From Labia minor (lineage: Eukaryota > Arthropoda > Insecta > Dermaptera > Spongiphoridae), in the NCBI GenBank assembly GCA_963082975.1, contig OY720345.1:4167001-4231000 (forward strand): 64,000 nucleotides of DNA. Reading direction: 5' to 3'. The translations under genes and the position numbers were made by a program. Position 1 is the stretch's first letter. Each line of letters begins with the position of its first letter. Below are positions 58,572 to 64,000 of this stretch, in pieces. The notes under the pieces are model-generated. The model was not told where the DNA came from. It saw nothing but the letters and a program-made list of their open reading frames with translations, and ran no database searches.

Positions 58572-60608
58572 CTTTCCAATAAGTTTTTTTATCACTTAAA
58601 ATATTGTAGCAAAGGGATGATTTTTTATTATTTTTTTTTAGAGAATTAACTAAAATATTTCTGAAGATATACGAGTAATACATTTTAACTATCGATGAAA
58701 TTCAATTGTAACGTCAATAGATTTCTTCTTTTTTTAATTCAGAGATCTAACGTTCCCACATAGATTATATGTAGTATTAAATGATGAGTAAATATATATA
58801 AAATGTGAATGATATTAACAATTACTTTAGGTAACAAATTGAGTCAAGTAAAGTGATGTGCACCCTTTTTTGTATAAATAATTAAATTAAATTAAATTAA
58901 TAAAAAAAAATATAGAATTAGAGAGATATAATATTTCTATTCAGTTATTAATCTGACTCAAAGCTTATAGAGACATTTTTAAATATTTAATAATTTATTT
59001 ATAAAAATTTAATTTAATATTTTTTTTAACGAGTTATTTATTTTAAAATAATAATATAATTTTAATATGAAATTAAATAATGTATATATATTTAAACTAA
59101 ATACATATATAGAGCTATTTAAATTAAACGAATTCACATTTGAATTTTTTTTTTTTTAAATAAAGTTTATAAATTTTTTTTACTATTTATTTATTTATTT
59201 ATTTGATATTAAATATATAAATAATGAAAGTTTTATTTTGTGAAAAACATTATGATATATTAAATTCGAGTGAATTGTATTTTAATAAAATTTATAGTTC
59301 TTTTTAATATATTATGATTAGAAAGTTAACAAACTCTCAATGATTATAATAATTTCCACTTTTTGGGTGACAAGTCGAATCATTGACCTAAACTTAAAAG
59401 TTTAATGCTTTCAAAATCGGATGAACTTGCAATGAACCTGAAAAAAATCCATCTCTATAATATTATATGATTTTATAATTTGTATATAGAATAAAATATC
59501 TTAATGATTATTATTTTACATTAATAAAATAATTCAAATTATTTTTAAGAAACTCAATTGGAACAACTCTCATGAATATGAAAAAACAAAATTGATTTTT
59601 ATCTAAACTTTCATAAAATTATTTTAATTTTTGTCGTTAGTTTTTATCTTAATAATAAATTATTAATATAATAATATAAGTAAACATCCAGGAATATAAT
59701 TTATGCATAAATTGTATCATTTTAATTAAATATTAATTTTATTTTTACAAATATACTTACTGTTAGTTCATTTTTATAACAAATGTAATGATAATGACTT
59801 GTTAACTGCTTCTTATATAAATTAAATTCGTTTCTTGATATTGATGTGTTTATTTATTAAATAAATAAATAAATAAAATTTGTACTGATTATCTATTAAT
59901 TTCAAATTATTTAATTAAATATTTTATCGTGTTTGCAATATGACATGGTAATATTAGCAATATACCTACTCGTAGTTATGTACATATAAATATTATTAAA
60001 CTATTTAGATGTTTCTCTACATGCAATTGATAATTAATTGATTTTGGTACTTGGAAATGAATGTACAAATTCAAAATGATCATCAAATTCTTATAATATC
60101 TCAAACTAAATTTTTTATGACTATGTATTATGAAATAGAAACAGAATAGATTAATTTTCACCCTAAAAAAAAGAAAAAAAAAAGAAAATTTTTATTATAC
60201 TTTATTTCTTATGTTATCTATTATGTTCTTTTGATAAGTTTCTTTTAACTTATAGATATTCAAGATAGCATAAATTAGCTTAAAGTTTGAAATGAACTCG
60301 AGTGGCATATGTTTACATGAATTATGACTTTGAATAGAGTTGAGGCTGAGAGAGAGACAAAAGAGACGAGCATCTAAGCGATTGAAACTAGCAGCCCGTG
60401 ACGTCACATGATCCACGTTTTAATAAAGTCCCAAATTGAAGGCAAAAGTCCAGCTTGCTTTTACTAAGTCTTTTGTTAACTTCAAAGAGTCTTCGAAATG
60501 TTTTCAATTTGTTCTCCCTTCTTATGGCTAGGTAATCTAAGAATTTTTCTTATTTCTTTTTCAAATAAAATTCTATTCCAAATTTATATATATATATATA
60601 TATATATG
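58572..60608. other. AT-rich DNA, no gene seen
   Basis: Long AT stretch with (TTTA)-like runs (59190-59205, 59855-59880). A mixed patch at 60280-60420 gives a 73-residue minus-strand frame without a domain. (AT)n at 60585-60608. Confidence 0.5.
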
Positions 60609-60888
60609 TAAAAAAAAACCTCTGACATTGTACGTCCTACGCAAGGACAACGCCTATCAATGAGGGTGTCCTATGATCAGTAGAACGGGTCCTCTTAACC
60701 TTTACCTTGATTTTCTTGATCGGAGGCGCTATCTAGTAGCTTTTCTTCAATGTTGTTCCCGGAGGCTGGGTTGACTCCGTCCCATAGACACCAGCTAGGG
60801 AAATTCCCTTATCAGAACCCCGGGACTTGAACCCGGGACCATGTGAATGTGAGGCAGGATCGCTACCCACACACCCAATGGCGCCTTC
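60609..60888 (-). repeat. tRNA-derived SINE, copy 5, full length
   Basis: Most complete copy, minus strand: GAAGGCGCCATTGGGTGTG head, perfect B-box stem (CCCGGGTTCAAGTCCCGGG), full body and TCAGAGGTTTTTTTT tail. Both flanks are (AT)n, as in copy 1. Confidence 0.92.
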
Positions 60889-61915
60889 ATATATATATAT
60901 GCGTTAATTTAATATTTTCAATCAAAATACTGGAGATCAATCATTATATAAGTAATTAAAATAACCATTTTACTATATAAAAATTAATTTAAAAAAATAT
61001 ATATATTTTAACACTATGAATGAATGACATTATATTCAATCTATTTTTGCCCTCTTTTTTTACCTATAAGATATTTTTTTTTTTCATTTTTATAACAAAA
61101 TTAAAATAAAAAAAAATTATTAATTGATAATAAAAATAAATATACTTATTGTAAATTTATATTCTTATTTTAATAATTTAATATTTAAATATTACAAGTA
61201 TATTAAATTATTGACTTTTTCTTACTTTATAAAATAATAATTAATTCAATATTTAAATGTCATTGTTCTTTTTCTAATCTATTAATAAGAGCCAAGTATT
61301 GGAATGTATTAGTCAGACAAGTTTATTATTCCGACTTGCATTACTGATGTCATTATATTTATAATTCCTTCAGCCTTCATTACATCAACTACATTCATGT
61401 TCTTTGATGAAGGTTGCACGAATCATAATCCCTTCATAGTCTGTCCAATCTGGATTTTCTCTATTCATGATTCATCATAGTACATCTTATCTCTTCGTAG
61501 TTGAAAATATTAATTTATTTCATTTTAGTTGATAGTTTATTTTTTTTTATTTATCTTCTCTCAACCTGCTTTTTTTTTGGTAAGAATTTCTGTTAAACTC
61601 GTCCTTGCTTTCTGACGGTGTCGTAGGTTTCCTGCTGACAGCTTGGCGGAAATTACATGCAAAGCAAATCGATGCGTTTAATGCCGACACGTGATTGGTT
61701 ACTTGGCAAATGGCTTTCAGGTTGATGACCGGGACCAACACCTTCTCTATCAGTGGGCCGGTCGGCTTGAAATCAATCAAATAGGAATCGGAGAAAATAT
61801 CATCCACAATTATAGATGTGAAAAAAAAAGAAGTCAGATGAGAAGAAAGAGAGAGATGAAAGAATAGGGGTGAGGGGGAATGGAAAGAAGAATCCATGAT
61901 CACAAGCAAATGGGA
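60889..61915. other. No gene recognised; mixed patch at 61550-61910
   Basis: The patch holds a 120-residue minus-strand ORF (61547-61909) with a serine- and phenylalanine-rich start and no domain I know. It may be chance in a less AT-rich stretch. It is joined directly to a 5'-truncated A copy. Confidence 0.4.
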
Positions 61916-62385
61916 TGTGTGTGTGTGTGGACAAGATTACGCAAAAACGGTTTGAGCTAGAATCATGAAATTTGGTACATGGGCATTATTCAAAAATCGT
62001 AGTTTTCTATCAACTTTTGAGAAACGTCATTACCTACAACGCGTTTTGATTTTTTTCCTCTAAACTGACCGTAAAAATAAAGATATATGTTTGATAATTT
62101 TTCCACATAATTAAAAATTTTATAAAACTGCTAGATATAGAATTTCAGTTTGATTAAATCGCTGAAAGTACCAGAATTAATTTTTTAACACTGCAAATCT
62201 CACGCGCCAACACGTGACGTGGTGCCATCAACAAAGAACCAAACATGCGCTGGTTTAATAAATATTATTTATTAATTTCAATGTATAATTTATAATTAAT
62301 TAAATTTAATTTAAATATAATATATTATGTTATTTAATCCAATTCAAATTTGCGAGATAGTCGAGTGGAGACACTCCAGCTAATT
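61916..62385 (+). repeat. Family A HINE-like element, 5'-truncated
   Basis: Begins inside the TG array (about 61916). The core is complete, with GCGCCAACACGTGACGTGG, and the 3' end is perfect: GCGAGATAGTCGAGTGGAGA, CACTCCAGCTAATT. Confidence 0.92.
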
Positions 62386-63015
62386 TTTCTTTAATAAAAT
62401 CCGAAAAAGATAGTAAGAATTTAGCAATGCCACAAACGAAAAATTAACTATTGCGCAAAATTTATTTGCTTGAAAATTCCATTAAAATCAAAAAATAATA
62501 ATAATAATAAAAACTTAATTAACATTTTTAGTATTTTCGATAAAGATTTAAAAAAGAATTAATGATAATAGATGAAATTTTATATAAAGTTTATTCTTTT
62601 AAATTGAATTTAAATCATTAATTTTTTTATTAATTATTGCATATAATATTTTTAAACTTTTATTGATAGGTAAATCTCATTCAAAGAATATAAAAAAAAA
62701 TATATTAACTTTAATATGTATATTAATAACAAATATCATATACAAATGAAAAAAATAAAAAAAAAAAAAAATATCTCTGAGAGAAAAATTTTAATATTTT
62801 TGTTCATGATAGGTATACTATACATAATAATTTTAACAATTGAAAAAAGTCCAAAGTAAATCTCTTTTACTTTTGAGATTTTGTCATTGATACATTTTCG
62901 ATGTCATTGATCAGAGGGATTGGATCCAATTTTTACTTCAAGATTCGTTGAATAAAAAAAAAAGTCTTCCCTTTTTATCGGAAAGATCAAAAATCCATCG
63001 TTGATGTTGATGCAT
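62386..63015. other. AT-rich DNA, no gene seen
   Basis: Poly-A near 62757-62770. Nothing recognised. Confidence 0.55.
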
Positions 63016-63120
63016 TGAAGGGGAGGCAGGGGAAGAAAGGTAAGGGAAGTGTCGGGCATCGAACCCCTCTCTCCTCGATTGATAAAATGATGACCAGAGA
63101 ACTAAAAACCCACGGAGCCA
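63016..63120 (-). repeat. tRNA-like sequence, possible SINE head
   Basis: On the minus strand a consensus B box GGTTCGATGCC is followed by CGACACTTCCCTTACC, similar to the 9292-9376 locus. Upstream GGCTCCGTGGGTTTTTAGTT could hold a decayed A box. No body or tail shared between the two loci was found. Confidence 0.35.
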
Positions 63121-63355
63121 ATTCTTCGACCTTGATGGGCGTGCCAAGGACCCGCGTGGGCTCCTCGTAATTTAGTACTGTCCCTCCAAAAAGGACTTCT
63201 TCCTCGAAGAGAACTCAACTAATAAATAAAGGTAGTTCGTTTAACATATTCAGAAAATATCAAAGTTTCAAGGAAATTGATACTATAATTTATATATTCA
63301 TAAATCCTATTAGATTAATAGATATGTTAATAAATCAGTGGGTGTCATAATATAT

Positions 63356-63770
63356 ATATATATATAATATCTATCTCTGCAGCAACTACATTTCTCCAAG
63401 TATCCCTATTCTGAGCCACAACCCTCCAATCCCTACCCTCTCCCATCTCTCTCATGTCTCTTCCCACATTATCCACCCACCGCGTCCGTTTCCCACTCGG
63501 TCTTCCCATCATTATATTTTTCGCCATTCTTTCTTCTCCCATTCTAGCCACGTACCCTGCCCATCGCAATCTTCTCGATTTTATAATTCTAACTATATCA
63601 GGAGATGCATAGAGGTCATGCAAGTCTCTGCCATTCCCCGGTGATCTCATCTTTCTAAAGCCCATAAATGCTGCGAAGAGTCCTATTCTCAAATACTCTA
63701 AATCTACTCTCGTCGCCTAAGATCATAGACCATGCCTCACACCCATATAATCACAACCGGAAAAATATTT
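63356..63770 (-). pseudogene. LINE ORF2 C-terminal tail, frameshifted
   Basis: Minus strand. Upstream part YGCEAWSMILGDESRFRVFE then NRTLRSIYGL, a stop and KDEITGEWQRL, then a frame change into DLHDLYASPDIVRIIKSRRL, RWAGYVARMGEERMAKN and WRVVAQNRDTWRNVVA. Seven or so residues of the GKRPLGR segment are deleted. It reaches further upstream than the 53570 copy and has one internal stop and at least one frameshift. The 3' end runs into AGAGATAGATATTATATA. Confidence 0.85.
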
Positions 63771-64000
63771 GTTTAATATATTTTAATTTTTATACACTTT
63801 GATAATAATTTATATATTTGTTTGTAAGATTTAATGAATAATTATAATTAAAAATACCATAAAGATATATATATATTTTATTTTATAATACTCATTTCAT
63901 TTTTACCTACTACTTACGTTGATGCTTTTTGTTGGGCATATATAAATGATAATATTCAAGGTTTAATTAATATTTTATTTTCTATTTTTTATGGGCATTT

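Noticed and set aside
61547-61909. 120-residue minus-strand ORF
   Set aside because: Low-complexity start and no known motif. A real exon cannot be excluded but nothing supports one.

Overview
The window looks like AT-rich, gene-poor nuclear DNA of an animal, most likely an arthropod. Reasons: very low GC, many long A/T homopolymers and (AT)n tracts, mariner/Tc1 and hAT remnants, a non-LTR element whose C-terminal tail (RRLRWAGYVARMGEER type) is common in arthropod genomes, and dense DINE/HINE-like repeats. I cannot name the species. I recognise no complete host protein-coding gene. Nearly everything I can name is mobile DNA or its remains.

Layout. 1-4442: a Ty3/gypsy LTR retrotransposon on the minus strand that runs off the left edge (pol, gag, then an LTR/leader region), next to a tRNA-derived SINE (4451-4711). 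6011-8357: a foldback-type element with arms of about 0.65 kb. 10-31 kb: many copies of three short non-autonomous families, called A, B and C here, with mariner/Tc1 scraps and SINEs. 35-41 kb: more A copies, including a head-to-head pair and one copy caught in nested direct duplications, plus LINE pieces. 44-51 kb: mariner and hAT remnants, two B copies and two inverted-repeat elements. 53-64 kb: LINE tails, SINEs, A copies and a clean hAT MITE with an 8-bp target duplication.

The main signal is the A/B/C set. All three start with a T-run plus AC and a 10-13 bp subterminal motif. They carry the same ATGTCTGT seed followed by a different microsatellite. They end with the inverse of the subterminal motif, a short hairpin and then CTTATT (CTAATT in some A copies). 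This is the plan of Helentron-associated, DINE-1-like rolling-circle elements (HINEs). A and C share core sequence but have unrelated ends. No autonomous Rep/helicase gene is in the window.

A second signal concerns host RNA processing. Two plus-strand sites (31479/31480 and 56859/56860) read TTTGTTTCAG directly followed by GTGAGT, a fused 3' and 5' splice site with the consensus of recursive-splicing ratchet points. With the absence of exons, this suggests that much of the window lies inside one very long intron on the plus strand. This is inference. A third signal is a chimeric SINE (30776-31295), bounded by a perfect 13-bp target duplication, that contains about 190 bp copied from the upstream flank of another SINE 5 kb away.
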